A DNA stretch of 64,000 bases from Orychophragmus violaceus (GCA_030180135.1 CM058229.1:45721522-45785521); one strand, 5' to 3'; shown: positions 1 to 11,245, counted from the first letter of the stretch. Program-made: numbers and translations. Notes: a model not told the origin generated them from the sequence alone.

Positions 1-481
1 ACTCAAATTTCTTATTCAGATTAATGTACAAGCTCTCAAGCTTCGAGTTGAAAGACGCTGTGGTCTGTTGTTGTTTTGCAAGGGACTGCTCCATCATGAT
101 CTCCAATCTGCTCGTCTGTGCAGGTACAGGAGATGCTAGGCAGGATGTATAACCATAATCTCTTGATCCTTGAGCATGCCTAGAACCTTGTCTCTGCTGA
201 TGTCCAAATGTATGTCCATAAAAATCAGCTCCAACCATATAGTTTACCTCTGCAAATCCTTCAGTTTCTGCATCTGCTCGGAACTGTCTCTCCCTTAGTA
301 GGACGTCATGGATGTTATCTATCTTATTTCTCATCTCAGCTATCTTCCCAACCAATACATAGTAATCTGGCAAGATGGGGTTTCCTTCCCCATCTAGTTT
401 CTGACCTTTTGCGTTGCATATATGACCCTCTTGGTCTCGTAAAATGCCGTTTTCACCGCGAATCAGAATCACAGGTTCCAT
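1..481 (-). pseudogene. Athila-like gag fragment, central domain deleted
   Basis: Read on the minus strand, the frame is open from an ATG at 481 to the window edge (about 160 codons). It starts with the segment typical of these elements' gag (MEPVILIRGENGILRD, then an EGNP motif). It then jumps directly to the region just before the NY(M/I)GG motif and on to the MMEQ coiled-coil region. The other gag copies in this window carry about 200 residues of core gag domain between these points. The domain has been lost without breaking the frame. The gene follows the LTR at 701-1879 and its PBS, so it is the first ORF of a minus-strand element whose remainder lies left of the window. It lacks the part that would assemble particles, so it is a defective gag. 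Confidence 0.8.
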
Positions 482-700
482 AGAGTGAAACCTATTGAAC
501 GTCTCAGATCTTGGCATCGCTGTTCTCGCCTTATGTCGATCGATGCAAGGTAGGCAACGATCGATGCAATGCGAATCCCTGCAATCCCAAAAATCAAAAA
601 CGTGAGTAAACAAGAAAATTAAAAAGAAATGCTTAGTCTAAATCCTAGTACTGAATCTATCGGCGAACTCAAAGAGTCCCCGGCAACGGCGCCAAAAACT
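482..700 (-). other. 5' leader of the minus-strand Athila-like element
   Basis: Untranslated leader between the PBS and gag. It contains two copies of the CGATCGATGCA-type motif (about 537-571) that recurs in every leader of this family here. No gene is seen. Confidence 0.7.
678..694 (-). promoter_or_regulatory. Primer binding site, tRNA-Asp type
   Basis: On the minus strand this reads TGGCGCCGTTGCCGGGG, complementary to the 3' end of plant tRNA-Asp, six bases after the LTR end. This PBS is characteristic of Athila and related Ty3/gypsy elements. Confidence 0.85.
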
Positions 701-1879
701 TGATAGGTGTAAGTTTTAATCCTATTCTACTGCAAGTGCACAGTTAATGCAATCATAGTATATAAGGTATCGAATCCCACAAGAACTCTCAGTCACACAA
801 TAGATTATTAGTAGTTTCAGATTAAATTAAGCGAAGCAGGTGTGAAAACAGTAAACGAAATAGCAAGCAAATCAAGTGAGTTTGTAAGAAAGAAGGCGGA
901 GGTGTTAAGCTTAGGAAATTCTCAAGAAATCAGGAACGCAAGTAATCAATCTATCGAGATCTAATCATAAACTATTCTAGAACTCAAACACAGATATAGA
1001 ATTAACCAAATTTCTTTGCGAGAATTCTCTAAGTCTAAGCGCAGCAATCCAAAATCTCTTTTGCAATTACTAACAGATTAAACCAGCTTGAATTCCAAGT
1101 TCGATATGTTCACAATTAACCTAAACCAAACTTTCGTTTGCGAGAAGTTTAATTGCTTATCTAGGTTCTTTCTAGCTAAATTAACCAACTTTCGCTGCAT
1201 TAATCAGCCTAACATCATAAATCTGGGTAGCTAATTCAGATTTAGCATTAAGAACAACTTAGATAAAGAACTAGCAGATATGAATCCCTACAGATTAATT
1301 AAACTATAATTCCATGAAATCCCAAATGAGAATCCCTAAACCTAACAAGAGATCTACTCAGACATAGCAATCATGACAGATAACATAATCAAAGTAGATA
1401 TCATAAAATAATCAAAGGAATAAGAATAGGTGTTTGAAATCAAGTCTCTCTCGAGAACAAAACCAGCCCCTAAAATCTCCTAAGAAAATAAGACTTAGTT
1501 ATCAAAAGCATAGCCTAACAAGTGGCTGAAAATCCCTATTTATAATCTAAAACACGAATTGGGTCACTTTGTAAATATCAGGAACTTCTGGGAAAAACTG
1601 CAATTTCATCATTCTTCATTAAACCGTCATTTGGCCCATCTCGCATATGCAACGATCGATGCCATGAGTGTGTCGATCGTTGCGGCTCTGAAATATTGAC
1701 AGTGAAGTCTATCTCTCGGCCAAATACTCCAATTAGCTCCAGAAAGTGCCATAATCACCAAATCTGCTCCAAATGTGTTTGTACCTAATAAACACCTGAA
1801 AAGACTATAAAACATAGTGAAAGACTTGATAAATAACACATATACCATGGTAAAAAACCCTAAAATCCATGGTATATCA
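701..1879 (-). repeat. LTR of Athila-like element (minus orientation)
   Basis: The LTR reads TGATATACCATGG on the minus strand from 1879 and ends in CACCTATCA at 701, directly before the PBS. Its length (1,179 bp) and sequence match the plus-strand LTRs at 3570 onward. A TATA-like TATAAATA lies at 1537-1544 (minus). A perfect 11-bp inverted pair of the CGATCG motif sits at 1649-1683. The right end cuts an older integrase reading frame at 1880. The partner LTR lies outside the window, so the target duplication cannot be confirmed. Confidence 0.85.
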
Positions 1880-3055
1880 TAACACACCGACTGAACAAAT
1901 CATATGCACATATCTTGTATAGGAATTTCTCATTACAATAAAATCGAGTAGCATCCCAAAAGAACTTCTTTTATGGTATCGATCTAGCTCAAGAGGCTCT
2001 TTCCCACAAGTCAAGTAATTCACCAAGGCCGAGTGCCAAGGTAGGCCATCATCCTCAAGGCCTTTAGCTTTTACAATCCTCAAGACCTTTAGCTTTTACA
2101 TCTTCAAGCTCACTTTGTAATCTTCCTTCAAAATCCTTATGACCATAAGAGTCTCTTCTGGGAGAGAGACATCCGGGAGAGAGTCACCCGGGAGAGAGTC
2201 ATCCAGGAGAGAGTCATCCAAAGGTATAAAATCTTAAATCCACATTTTTGAGAGGGGATTTTCAACCCATTATACACTCCTTTCTTATCCTTAATCACGA
2301 GAAACTCATGGAGTAGAAATACCCATTTAAGAAACATAGACTTAGACTCCTTCTTGGCTAAAATATACCTCAAAGAAGCATAGTCCGTTTACACTATCAC
2401 CTTTGATCCCACCAAGTAATACATGAACCTTCTCAAACGCAAATACAACTTTAGGAAGCTACTTCTCAATGATTACAAACCTTTTGTGAGCATCATCTAA
2501 GGTCATGATCGCATAATAGATCACATTCAACTACTTATCTTTCTTCAACCTAAGAACTTCTCCAACATGATAATCACTAGCATCACGCGTGATCTCGAAG
2601 GGAGCTCCAACTCCGGAACTTGCACAATGGAATTCATGGAATTCCTTCAAGCACTCCTCATCGAAGATGAAATATTTTTCCTTGCACAAGAGGCGTGTGA
2701 GAGGGCGGGTAATCTTCGAGATTTTTTTGATGAAGAGCTGGTAGAATCCCGCATTACCAAGAAAGCTTCTAATATACTTAACTGAAATCGGAGGGTAATG
2801 GCTTATCATCACATCAACCTCGTCTTTATCCACCTCAACGCCATTCTCTGAGATCTTGTTGCATAAAACAACCCCATCTGTCACCATGAAATGATACTTT
2901 TCCCAGGTTAGCATTAAGTTGGTTTCCTCACATCTCTTAAGGACCCTGCACAAATTAGCAAGGAAAACAGAAAATAGGAACAGTATACTAAAAAAATCAT
3001 CCATAAGCACTTCACATATATCTTCTATGAGATCGGAACAATACCTGCCTTAGGC
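1880..3055 (-). pseudogene. Athila-lineage pol remnant (RT, RNase H, integrase N-terminus)
   Basis: Several minus-strand frames together give ordered Athila pol segments. RT (about 3055-2700) shows EDICEVLMDDFF with the MDD catalytic pair, then CEETNLMLTWEK and the VKYIRSFLGNAGFYQLF thumb motif. The RNase H start follows (PFEITRDASDYHVGEVL). The RNase H end is at 2373-2290 (RYILAKKESKS, IKDKKGVYNG). The linker and integrase zinc-finger start is at 2083-1890 (PWHSALVNYLTCGKEPLELDR). Frameshifts and stops separate the blocks. The LTR at 701-1879 interrupts it within the integrase N-terminal region. It is older than its interrupter. Confidence 0.8.
2160..2219. repeat. 15-bp tandem repeat, four copies
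   Basis: Four consecutive 15-bp units of the form gggagagagtcatcc, each with one or two changes. They lie in the stretch between RNase H and integrase of the decayed Athila pol and are read there as a repeating MTLSR-type peptide. Confidence 0.85.
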
Positions 3056-3174
3056 CGAATTTTCATACAAAATAACTATCAATCTAGTATTGAAATGTCT
3101 CCATTTTAAGTGTTTTATAGATGGCCATGCCGGACTCCCATATGTTGGACCCAACTGGGGGGGGGGGGGGAAAG
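3056..3174. other. Junction spacer with poly-G tract
   Basis: No coding similarity is seen. It separates the minus-strand Athila pol remnant from a plus-strand gypsy fragment and contains 14 consecutive G at 3157-3170. It is probably a truncation junction between two old elements. Confidence 0.5.
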
Positions 3175-3569
3175 TATCTATGGTCAGGACTGTTTCAGAA
3201 AACGAGTGAAAAGATCCGATTGGTTAAGCGAAATATGAAAGTGGCTAAAATAACATAAGAGCTATGGTGATAGACGCCCATAAGTATCTGGAATTTGCGG
3301 CCAGTGATCTGGTTTACTTAAAGACAATCACTTACAAGGGTAAGGATCAAGCCGCCTTGACTGGGAAATCGGCTCGGAGGTACATGGGTCCGTACTATAA
3401 TATGGAAAGAGTTGGGCCAATCACCTATCGATTGGAGTTTCTAGAGTCTATGGTAGTGTGTCATAATGTGTCCAACATTTCAATGCTAAGGAAGTGCATT
3501 AAACCTGAGGATTTTGTGATCACAGAACCAAATCATGATGTGCAGGAGAACTTAACTATCTTGGGAAGG
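3175..3569 (+). pseudogene. Ty3/gypsy integrase C-terminal fragment, part 1
   Basis: The frame from about 3264 reads KYLEFAASDLVYLKTITYKG, then RRYMGPYYNMERVGPITYRLEF and CHNVSNISMLRKC. This is the standard end of a gypsy integrase (VYLK, YxGPY, VFHVSxLRKC pattern). A frameshift separates it from the preceding SYGDRR segment. It has no RT or gag attached, so it is a truncated old copy. The reading frame is cut at NLTILGR by the LTR at 3570 and resumes at 31032 after the duplicated gaagg. Confidence 0.8.
3565..3569. other. Left target-site duplication gaagg
   Basis: The five bases before the LTR at 3570 are gaagg. The same five follow the last LTR at 31027-31031, as expected for one Ty3/gypsy integration. 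Confidence 0.9.
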
Positions 3570-4762
3570 TGATATATCATGGTTTTTACTAGTTTTAGAC
3601 CATGATATAAGTGTGTTTTAGTGTCTTTTGTGTTCTTTTAGAGTCTTTTACAGGTATAATCAGGTTTGGAGCATACTTGGTGATTATGGCACTTTTTGGA
3701 GATTTTTGGAGTATTTGGCCGAGAGATAGAGTTCACTGTCCAAAACAGAGGAATGCGTCGATCGTTGCACTCTAGCATCGATCGTTGCACCAGCGAGATG
3801 GGCCGAAACTCGGCGGTTTATGAAGAGTCAAGATATTGCACTTTGATCCAGAAGTTCCTGATATTTACAAAGAAGCCCCTGGCCGAGATTAGACTTATAT
3901 AATTAAGTTTTTGGTGTTTTATTTACTAACGCTTTCATAATTAAGAGCAGAGGATTTTTAGAGCTTTTGGGGCTGATCTGAACCTTTACTTCATCTGTAT
4001 TTGGAGAAGATTTCTAACCCCTATTATTCTTTATCTTCTATGCAATTTATTCTTCATATGATTATGTTTTCATTATCTATGTCTGAGTAGATTCCTTGTT
4101 AGGTTTAGGGTTTCTCACATAGGATTTCATGACTTGCTAGACTTGTTTATTTCAGTTAAGGATTCATAACTATATATGTTCTTCAATCTAATTGTGCTTA
4201 AAGCTAGTTCTAACCTGATCAATTAGAATCTAGATCTTAGGTTGCTAAATACGTCACGGAAGTGGGGTTTAGGAATCTGAACTAATTAGGTTGAGCAATT
4301 AAACTTCTCGCAAACGAAAGTTTGGTTTAGGATAATTGTGAACATATCAAACTTGGGATTAATGCTAGTTTAATCTGTTAGTTCTCGCAAACGAAAGTTT
4401 GGTTTGCTGCACTTAGACTTAGAGAATTATCGCAAATGAATTTGGTTAATTCTATATCTGTGTTTTGAGTTCTAGAATTGTGCTTAATTAGATCCTTACT
4501 GAATGAACTGTCTGCCTGTCTTATTTCCTGAGAACGCCCTAGACTTAGCGCTCTTAATAACTTGCTTTCACAACCAATAATCTCTGCTTTCTGTTACTTT
4601 CTCGCATTGCTTTTAATTCAATCACATTGCTTTCTTTCTAGTTTAATTTCCTGTTCTTGAGCTATTGAATACCGGAGTCCCTGTGGATTCGATACCTATA
4701 TACTACAACTACTGAACTGTGCACTTGCAGTTAGATATAGGATTAAAACCTGACACCTATCA
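3570..4762 (+). repeat. 5' LTR of outer element (LTR1)
   Basis: It starts TGATATATCATGG and ends GACACCTATCA (1,193 bp). It contains two direct CGATCGTTGCAC motifs near 3758-3791 and a TATA-like TATATAA at 3896-3902, which is the likely promoter. It pairs with LTR6 by shared variants. Confidence 0.9.
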
Positions 4763-4768
4763 AGTTTT

Positions 4769-4785
4769 TGGCGCCGTTGCCGGGG
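4769..4785 (+). promoter_or_regulatory. Primer binding site, tRNA-Asp type
   Basis: TGGCGCCGTTGCCGGGG lies six bases after the LTR end and is a perfect complement of the tRNA-Asp 3' end. Confidence 0.9.
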
Positions 4786-5003
4786 ACTCTTTGAGTCTTC
4801 GATAGCTTAGAACCTAGGGTTTTACTAGGATTTTTCGTTTTCTTTTTGTTTTTTTTTGTTTTTTTTTTAGTTACTGATTTTTGTCTGTTTTCTCTCTGTC
4901 GCAGGTACCAATATCGCACTGCGTCGATCGTTGCACCCTAAGCATCGATCGTCACTAGGCGATTCAGAGATTGAAGCGATCGTTGCACTGATAGCATCGA
5001 TCG
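4786..5003 (+). other. Leader of outer element with CGATCG motif cluster
   Basis: Non-coding leader. Four CGATCG-centred motifs lie between about 4922 and 5008 (cgtcgatcgttgcac, gcatcgatcgtcac and similar). The last one contains the codon where the gag frame begins. Confidence 0.7.
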
Positions 5004-5789
5004 TTGCCGGACGATTACAGACAGTTTATGCAGACGCAGTAAACTAGAAGTAATCCGAACTTGGACTTAGTTAATCTCGATCTTGAAGAACTTGGACGTT
5101 TAGAGAGAACCAACAGAAGAGAGAGAAGAGAAAGGATGGTACGTGAGCGTTTGATTCTGGTACGTGATGCTGAAGGTACCCTGAGGGACCGAGATAACAA
5201 CCCATACAATGCTGCTTGGCAAAGGGTTGATGCTGAAGGGAATGTCATACCTGATCCTCCTGAGCAACAGCAACAGGAGCAGAACCAGGGTCAAGGACAG
5301 GCCCAAGGTAGAGAGATGGTTGTACGTGAGAGGACTTTAGCTGACTACAACAGACCGGATGAGTTTCATAGAAACCGGTCAGCTTTAGTACTTCCTGCTT
5401 TTGAAAGAAATGATTTTGAGATCAAAACCATCTACTACTCGCTGATGAGACAGAATGCATTTCACGGTTACCCAACGGAGCAGCCTATGGATCACATTGA
5501 TTCGTTTGAGGACGTAGTCACTGGCATGAAGTATGATGAGTCTGACCGGACTATCTGTTCCTTAAGCTCTTTCCGCACAGTCTTGCTGGAGACGCTAGTG
5601 CATGGCTAAAGCAGCTGGCACCTGCTCAGTATACTACTTGGGCAGCTTTAAAGAGTGAGTTCCTGCGTCACTTCTATGATGATGCGCGCTCAGACCAGTC
5701 CAGACAGGACATACTCACCTTTTCACAGGGAGCTGTGGAGCCTTTAAAGACTGCCTGGATGAGATTTAAGCAGTATCAGCGTGATTGCC
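5004..5789 (+). pseudogene. Outer element gag, N-terminal half
   Basis: The gag frame begins at TTG CCG GAC (5004), where an ATG would be expected. It has a TAA at 5040-5042 in place of the AAA seen in sister copies, then runs through NLDLEELGRLERTNRRERRE and the core gag start (TLADYNRPDEFHRNRSALVL). A one-base deletion near 5537 (gatgagtctgaccgg against gatggagtgtgcccgg) shifts the frame. It is interrupted at 5789, inside the codons for the RDCPHHGF motif, by the nested element. The missing half resumes at 12439. Confidence 0.85.
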
Positions 5790-6981
5790 TGATATATCAT
5801 GGTTTTTACTAGTTTTAGACCATGATATAAGTGTGTTTTAGTGTCTTTTGTGTTCTTTTAGAGTCTTTTACAGGTATAATCAGGTTTGGAGCATACTTGG
5901 TGATTATGGCACTTTTTGGAGATTTTTGGAGTGTTTGGACGAGAGATAGAGTTCACTGTCCGAAACAGAGGAATACGTCGATCGTTGCACTCTAGCATCG
6001 ATCGTTGCACCAGCGAGATGGGCCAAAACTCGGCGGTTTATGAAGAGTCAAGATATTGCACTCTGATCCAGAAGTTCCTGATATTTACAAAGAAGCCCCT
6101 GGCCGAGATTAGACCTATATAATTAAGTTTTTGGTGTTTTATTTACTTACGCTTTCATAATTAAGAGCAGAGGATTTTTAGAGCTTTTGGGGCTGATCTG
6201 AACCTTTACTTCATCTGTATTTGGAGAAGATTTCGAACCCCTTTTATTCTTTATCTTCTATGCAATTTATTCATCATATGATTATGTTTTCATTATCTAT
6301 GTCTGAGTAGATTCCTTGTTAGGTTTAGGGTTTATCACATAGGATTTCATGACTTGCTAGACTTGTTAAATTCAGTTAAGGATTCATAACTATATCTGTT
6401 CTTCAATCTAATTGTGCTTAAAGCTAGTTCTAATCTGATCAATTAGAATCTAGATCTTAGGTTGCTAAATACGTCACGGAAGTGGGGTTTAGGAATCTGA
6501 ACTAATTAGGTTGAGCAATTAAACTTATCGCAAACGAAAGTTTGGTTTAGGATAATTGTGAACATATCAAACTTGGGATTAATGCTAGTTTAATTTGTTA
6601 GTTCTCGCAAACGAAAGTTTGGTTTGCTGCACTTAGACTTAGAGAATTATCGCAAAGGAATTTGGTTAATTCTATATCTGTGTTTTGAGTTCTAGAACTG
6701 TGCTTAATTAGATCCTTGCTGAATGAACTGTCTGCTTGTCTGATTTCCTGAGAACGCCCTAGACTTAGCGCTTTTAATAACTTGCTTTCACAACCAACAA
6801 TCTCTGCTTTCTGTTTACTTTCTCGCATTGCTTTTAATTCAATCACATTGCTTTCTTCCTAGTTTAATTTCCTGTTCTTGAGCTATTGAATACGGAGTCC
6901 CTGTGGATTCGATACCTATATACTACGACTACTGAACTGTGCACTTGCAGTTAGATATAGGATAAAACCGGACACCTATCA
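5790..6981 (+). repeat. 5' LTR of inner element (LTR2)
   Basis: 1,192 bp, from TGATATATCATGG to CACCTATCA. It carries inner-type variants (gtgtttgg, tccgaaacag, acttacgc) that group it with LTR3 to LTR5. Confidence 0.9.
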
Positions 6982-6987
6982 AGTTTT

Positions 6988-7004
6988 TGGCGCCATTGCC
7001 GGGG
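6988..7004 (+). promoter_or_regulatory. Primer binding site with one mismatch
   Basis: TGGCGCCATTGCCGGGG. One G-to-A change relative to the tRNA-Asp complement looks like CpG decay. Confidence 0.85.
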
Positions 7005-7221
7005 ACTCTTTGAGTCTTCGATAGCTTAGAACTTAGGGTTTTACTAGGATTTTTCGTTTTCTTTTCGTTTTTATTTTTGTTTTTTTTAGTTGCTGATTTT
7101 CTATGTTTTTCTCTCTGTCGCAGGTACTAATATCGCACTGCGTCGATCGTTGCACTCTAGCATCGATCGTCACTAGGCGATTCAGAGATTGAAACGACCG
7201 TTGCACTGATAGCATCGATCG

Positions 7222-9882
7222 TTGCCGGACGATTACAGACAGTTTATGCAGGCGCAGAAAACTGGAAGTAATCCGAACTTGGACTTAGTTAATCTCGATC
7301 TTGAAGAACTTGGACGTTTAGAGAGAACCAACAGAAGAGAGAAAAGAGAAAGGATGGTGCAAGAGCGTTTGATTCTTGTACGTGATGCTGAAGGTACCCT
7401 GAGGGACCGAGATAACAACCCATACAATGCCGCTTAGCAGAGGGTTGATGCTGAAGGGAATGTCATCCCTGATCCTCCTGAGCAACAACAACAGGAGCAG
7501 AACCAGGGTCAAGGACAGGCCCAAGGTAGACAGATGGTTGTCCATGAGAGGACTTTAGCTGACTACAACAGACCGGATGAGTTTCATAGAAACCGGTCAG
7601 CTTTAGTGCTTTCTGCTTTTGAGAGGAATGATTTTGAGATCAAAACCATCTACTACTCGCTGATGAGACAGAATGCGTTTCATGGCTACCCAACGGAGCA
7701 GCCTATGGATCACATTGATTCGTTTGAGGACGTAGTCACTGGCATGAAGTATGATGGAGTGTGCCCGGACTATCTGTTCCTTAAGCTCTTTCCGCACAGT
7801 CTTGCTGGAGACGCTAGTGCATGGCTGAAGCAGTTAGTGCCTGCTCAGTATACTACTTGGGCAGCTTTAAAGAGTGAGTTCCTGCGTCACTTCTATGATG
7901 ATGCGCGCTCAGACCAGTCCAGACAGGACATACTCACCTTTTCACAAGGAGCTGTGGAGCCTTTAAAGACTGCCTGGATGAGATTTAAGCAGTATCAGCG
8001 TGACTGCCCACACCATGGATTCACTGAAGTTCAGTTGATTGGCATCTTCTTCAGAGGCATAGATCTTCCATATCAGTATGCGCTGGACAATTACAGTAAT
8101 GCTAACTTCAACACTAGGACTCCTACGCAAGCTAAGCAGTTGATTGAGAATCTAATAGGCAGCAACAGCTGCAAAACTCTGGATGAGAGGAGGAAGAAAT
8201 CTGGTGGAAGTGTAGAGAATTCTGACATAGCTGATATTAGATCTAGACTGGACACAGTTTGCAATCTCCTAGCAGGTTAGAAAGCTGTCCACTTTGCCCA
8301 AGATGTAGAGGTAATTCAAACTGAGGAGGACACTCAGCAGGAAGATGTGAATTACATAGGAGGTTCTGGATTCCAAGGTAATAGATTTGGTAATCAACAG
8401 GGAAACAGATTCTTCAATGGAGGACAGAAAAGTGCTTTCAACAGCAACTTATCTAATTCTAGACAGACTAGTGGTTTTCAGAAGACCTTTGGACAAGGTA
8501 CTCAGAGAACCTATGGGTCTTCATCTTATCAGACTCCTCCTGCACCTACAGCTCATGAGAGTAGAATGGAAGCTATGATGGAACAACTAATGGAGAGTCA
8601 GACCAAGATTTCTGTGGACTGCAACAAGAAGTTAGATGCTGTCTATGAAGACCTCAATGGGAAGTTTGAGTCCCTGAACACTCACATGAAGCAATTGGAT
8701 ACTCAGGTAAACCAGATTTCCAGCTCAATAAAGGGAAAAGGGCTAGCAGACACTCATATTAAGGCCTGGTCTGTGTACGTTAATGATGGATCTCACCTAG
8801 GTGAAAAATTTGAGCTAAGTACAGCTGAATTGGTGAAGGAAGGAGAAATCCCGGATTTTGGTGAAAAACTCTCGGGTGGAAATTGCAGAGCTGCAACGAT
8901 CGACACACACCTAGTGTTGATCGATGCACGTCGGGAACAGACAGATTCGCTGAGTGATGATGGTATTGATGCATACTTGGAGCTTGATAGCTTATTCCCT
9001 GGAGTCTCTGAGATCTCTCAACAGGAGATTTATGCGCAGATTGTTAGACAACACTCCTCAGTGTCTGAAGTGATTAGGCAGGAAATTGAAGAGCTTAAGA
9101 AGCTAGAGGAGATTGGTGAAGAATTGGAAGAAATTCCAACTTCTGATGATCCACCTTATCATCCATGTGTGCAGAGGTATTTGAACAAGATGCTGCCTCT
9201 AGATGAAGAGCTGAGAGATTGGGTGGTTATAGTTCCTCAGCATATTGGTGATGTTCTGTTAACCAAGATCCCGAAGAAGCTGCCTGATCCTGGGGTCTTT
9301 GTGCTTGATTGTTCAATCTTTGAGGATAGTTTCAGGCGTTCTCTGTGTGATTTAGGAGCTGCTGGAAGTTTGATGCCATACTCTGTGGCAGAGAAGCTGG
9401 GTATGCTAGATTTTACTCCTACTAGGACCTCTCTTGTCCTAGCTGATCAGTCCATACGAGTTCCTGAAGGACTCCTGATAGACATACCGGTGAGAGTTGG
9501 AAACTACTTAGTTCCGACAGACTTCCTTGTGCTGAAGTATGACTGCGATCCTGATGAAGCATTGCTGCTTGGAAGACCATTCTTGGCTACAGCAGGAGCT
9601 GTGATTGATGTTAGACAGATTCTAATAGACCTCCACCTGGGAGATGAGCCGCTGCGATATGAGATGGAGAAGCTGCGAAAGCCACTGATAGATGGGAAGA
9701 CATTCACAATCATGGATGCAGATGATGAGCAGCCGGGTGACACTGTGGTTCTAGATCCTGGAGCACATTTTACTCCATCTTTTCTTGGACATGAGCATTC
9801 TGCAACAGCCTACTCGCCACCTTGGCTGAGGAGACTTGGACAGAGACAGAAAAAGTCTCTGTTGGGATCTCCTGATGCCTGA
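7222..9882 (+). pseudogene. Inner element gag-protease polyprotein, unit 1
   Basis: One frame of 886 codons from TTG 7222 to TGA 9880-9882, broken by TAG at 7435-7437 (TGG in the outer copy) and TAG at 8278-8280 (AAG in the outer copy). The gag core (about codons 105-320) has PMDHIDSFEDVVTGMKYDG, AWLKQLVPAQYTTW and CPHHGFTEVQLIGIFFRGID. A Gly/Asn/Gln-rich linker (about 375-435) is followed by a probable coiled coil (about 448-510). A retroviral-type aspartic protease has SLCDLGAAGSLMP, with its Asp codon at 9349, and later GRPFLATAGAVIDV. No zinc knuckle is present. The frame stops after the protease with no pol. Confidence 0.85.
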
Positions 9883-10059
9883 AAATTCTTGTTCGTCCGG
9901 TCAAGCTATTGACCTTAAACAAGCGCTGGGTGGGAGGCAACCCACCATTAGGTACTGGTGTTTTTCTACTTAATTTTTGGTGTTTTTGTTAGGATTTTAC
10001 GTTTGTTTTTGTTTCTGGTGAGTTTCTGGTTGCAGGTCTCAGAAAGATTCGCAGTGCGT

Positions 10060-10141
10060 CGATCGACACACTTCTGTGTCGATCGTCACAACACGATCGT
10101 AATCGCATTGCAGCGATCGTTGCAGTTATGAGCAACGATCG
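10060..10141 (+). repeat. Pair of perfect 10-bp CGATCG stem-loops
   Basis: First stem: cgatcgacac (10060-10069) with gtgtcgatcg (10076-10085), loop 6 bases. Second stem: cgatcgttgc (10114-10123) with gcaacgatcg (10132-10141), loop 8 bases. The arms differ in sequence but each is internally complementary. The structure is repeated in units 2 and 3 at +7078 and +14156. Confidence 0.75.
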
Positions 10142-11231
10142 ACCATACACGAAAATCGCCAAGTAACGGTCGATGCACTTAGTGCAACGATCGATGCTTC
10201 AGCGACAGAGGTAAACCCGACATAACTCAACAGAACTTTAACAATTTTTCTTTCTTTTTACCGATCCTTCGCTTGACACTACTGGGGACAGTGTGTCTTA
10301 AGTGTGGGGGAGGTGCTACTGACGTTTATCTTTCTGTTTTCTTAAGAGTCAGTCCATTTTTCAAATTTTTTTGTTTTATTGAGTCAAAATTGTTTAAGTA
10401 AGAAACTATGATTTTCTGAGAAGATTTACAAGACTTGCAGGAACTTAAGTAACCATTGGGATGAAGTTGCAGGATCTATCTATGACTATTAGAAAACCCC
10501 ATCACAGATCAACCTACTGAGAACACCCACATCACTTCAGGTATCAGAGGATCCTTTTACTGACTTCAATTTAATACTGACTTAGATTTCTCACCTAAGG
10601 GCTTGGTATACTCTGTGTCGGATTCCCTGTTAGTTCTGACACAGCCTGTCAACCTATCCTATTTAGTTCCCTTCTCCCCTTCTATAAAGTAAAAAAAGAA
10701 AAAAGATAATAAGCTGAGGATGAGTTAGTAACTCCGAAGTGGTCACTGGAGTGGTAGAGACCCCTATTATCTCCTGTGCTATCCATGGAATGTGTCCAAA
10801 GTACACCCCATAACGGGAAGAACACTGATAAAAAAAAATAAAATGATACCCAAAGTGGGAAAAATCAGTTGTTAAAGAAGGGAAAGAGAAGAAAGGACTA
10901 GAGAAAGATAGTATGGTGGTCTAGAGCTGATAAGGTAAGAATCCATGTGCCCTTTGATCGATACTCCTTAGGTGAGACCGCACTTAAATACTTGCAGAAG
11001 TCAGTAGGGAGAATTTGAATGCTTGAATGTGATTGTGGAGTTTACTTAGGACAGTTGCTAAGTGTGGGGGAAGTACATGTTGGTCTTGATATCTTGTGAT
11101 TGATTCTTTCAGTGGTTTACTAAGGGGAATCTGAGTATTGTAGCTTCTAGGATGAAATGAGTTTCTTAAGAGTTTTCAAACCTCTTCACCATGCTTTAGT
11201 TCTCTGTTTTGCTTGAGGGCAAGCAAAGGCT

Positions 11232-11244
11232 AAGTGTGGGGGAG
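11232..11244 (+). promoter_or_regulatory. Polypurine tract of inner element, unit 1
   Basis: aagtgtgggggag ends one base before LTR3, the expected position for plus-strand priming. Two near-identical upstream copies are not next to an LTR. Confidence 0.7.
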
Positions 11245-11245
11245 T

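Larger units (their letters stand above)
9883..11245 (+). other. 3' non-coding region of inner element, unit 1
   Basis: No ORF of interest and no env-like gene. It holds a 6-bp hairpin (ggtggg/cccacc, 9929-9946), two longer CGATCG hairpins (10060-10141), and the motif aagtgtggggga three times (10300, 11060, 11232). The last serves as the PPT. Similar 3' regions follow the gag-pro copies in units 2 and 3. Confidence 0.75.

Noticed and set aside
678..694. tRNA-Asp gene match
   Set aside because: Only 17 bases match the tRNA 3' end, next to an LTR. This is a primer binding site, not a gene.
3696..3902. 68-codon plus ORF in each LTR (3696, 5916, 11373, 18451, 25528, 29960)
   Set aside because: It runs through the CGATCG motifs and ends at the TATA box, with no codon-like constraint visible. 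Its recurrence follows from LTR copying.
6598..6846. 82-codon minus-strand ORF, repeated at 12055, 19133 and 26210
   Set aside because: It lies antisense inside the LTR and repeats only because the LTR repeats. No protein motif, and it is absent from the diverged outer LTRs.
7233..7545. Leu/Ser-rich minus ORFs opposite gag, also in units 2 and 3
   Set aside because: Shadows of the Glu/Arg-rich gag frame on the other strand.
9883..11245. env-like gene downstream of gag-pro as in some Athila elements
   Set aside because: All frames are short and broken, with no membrane segment or signal peptide pattern.
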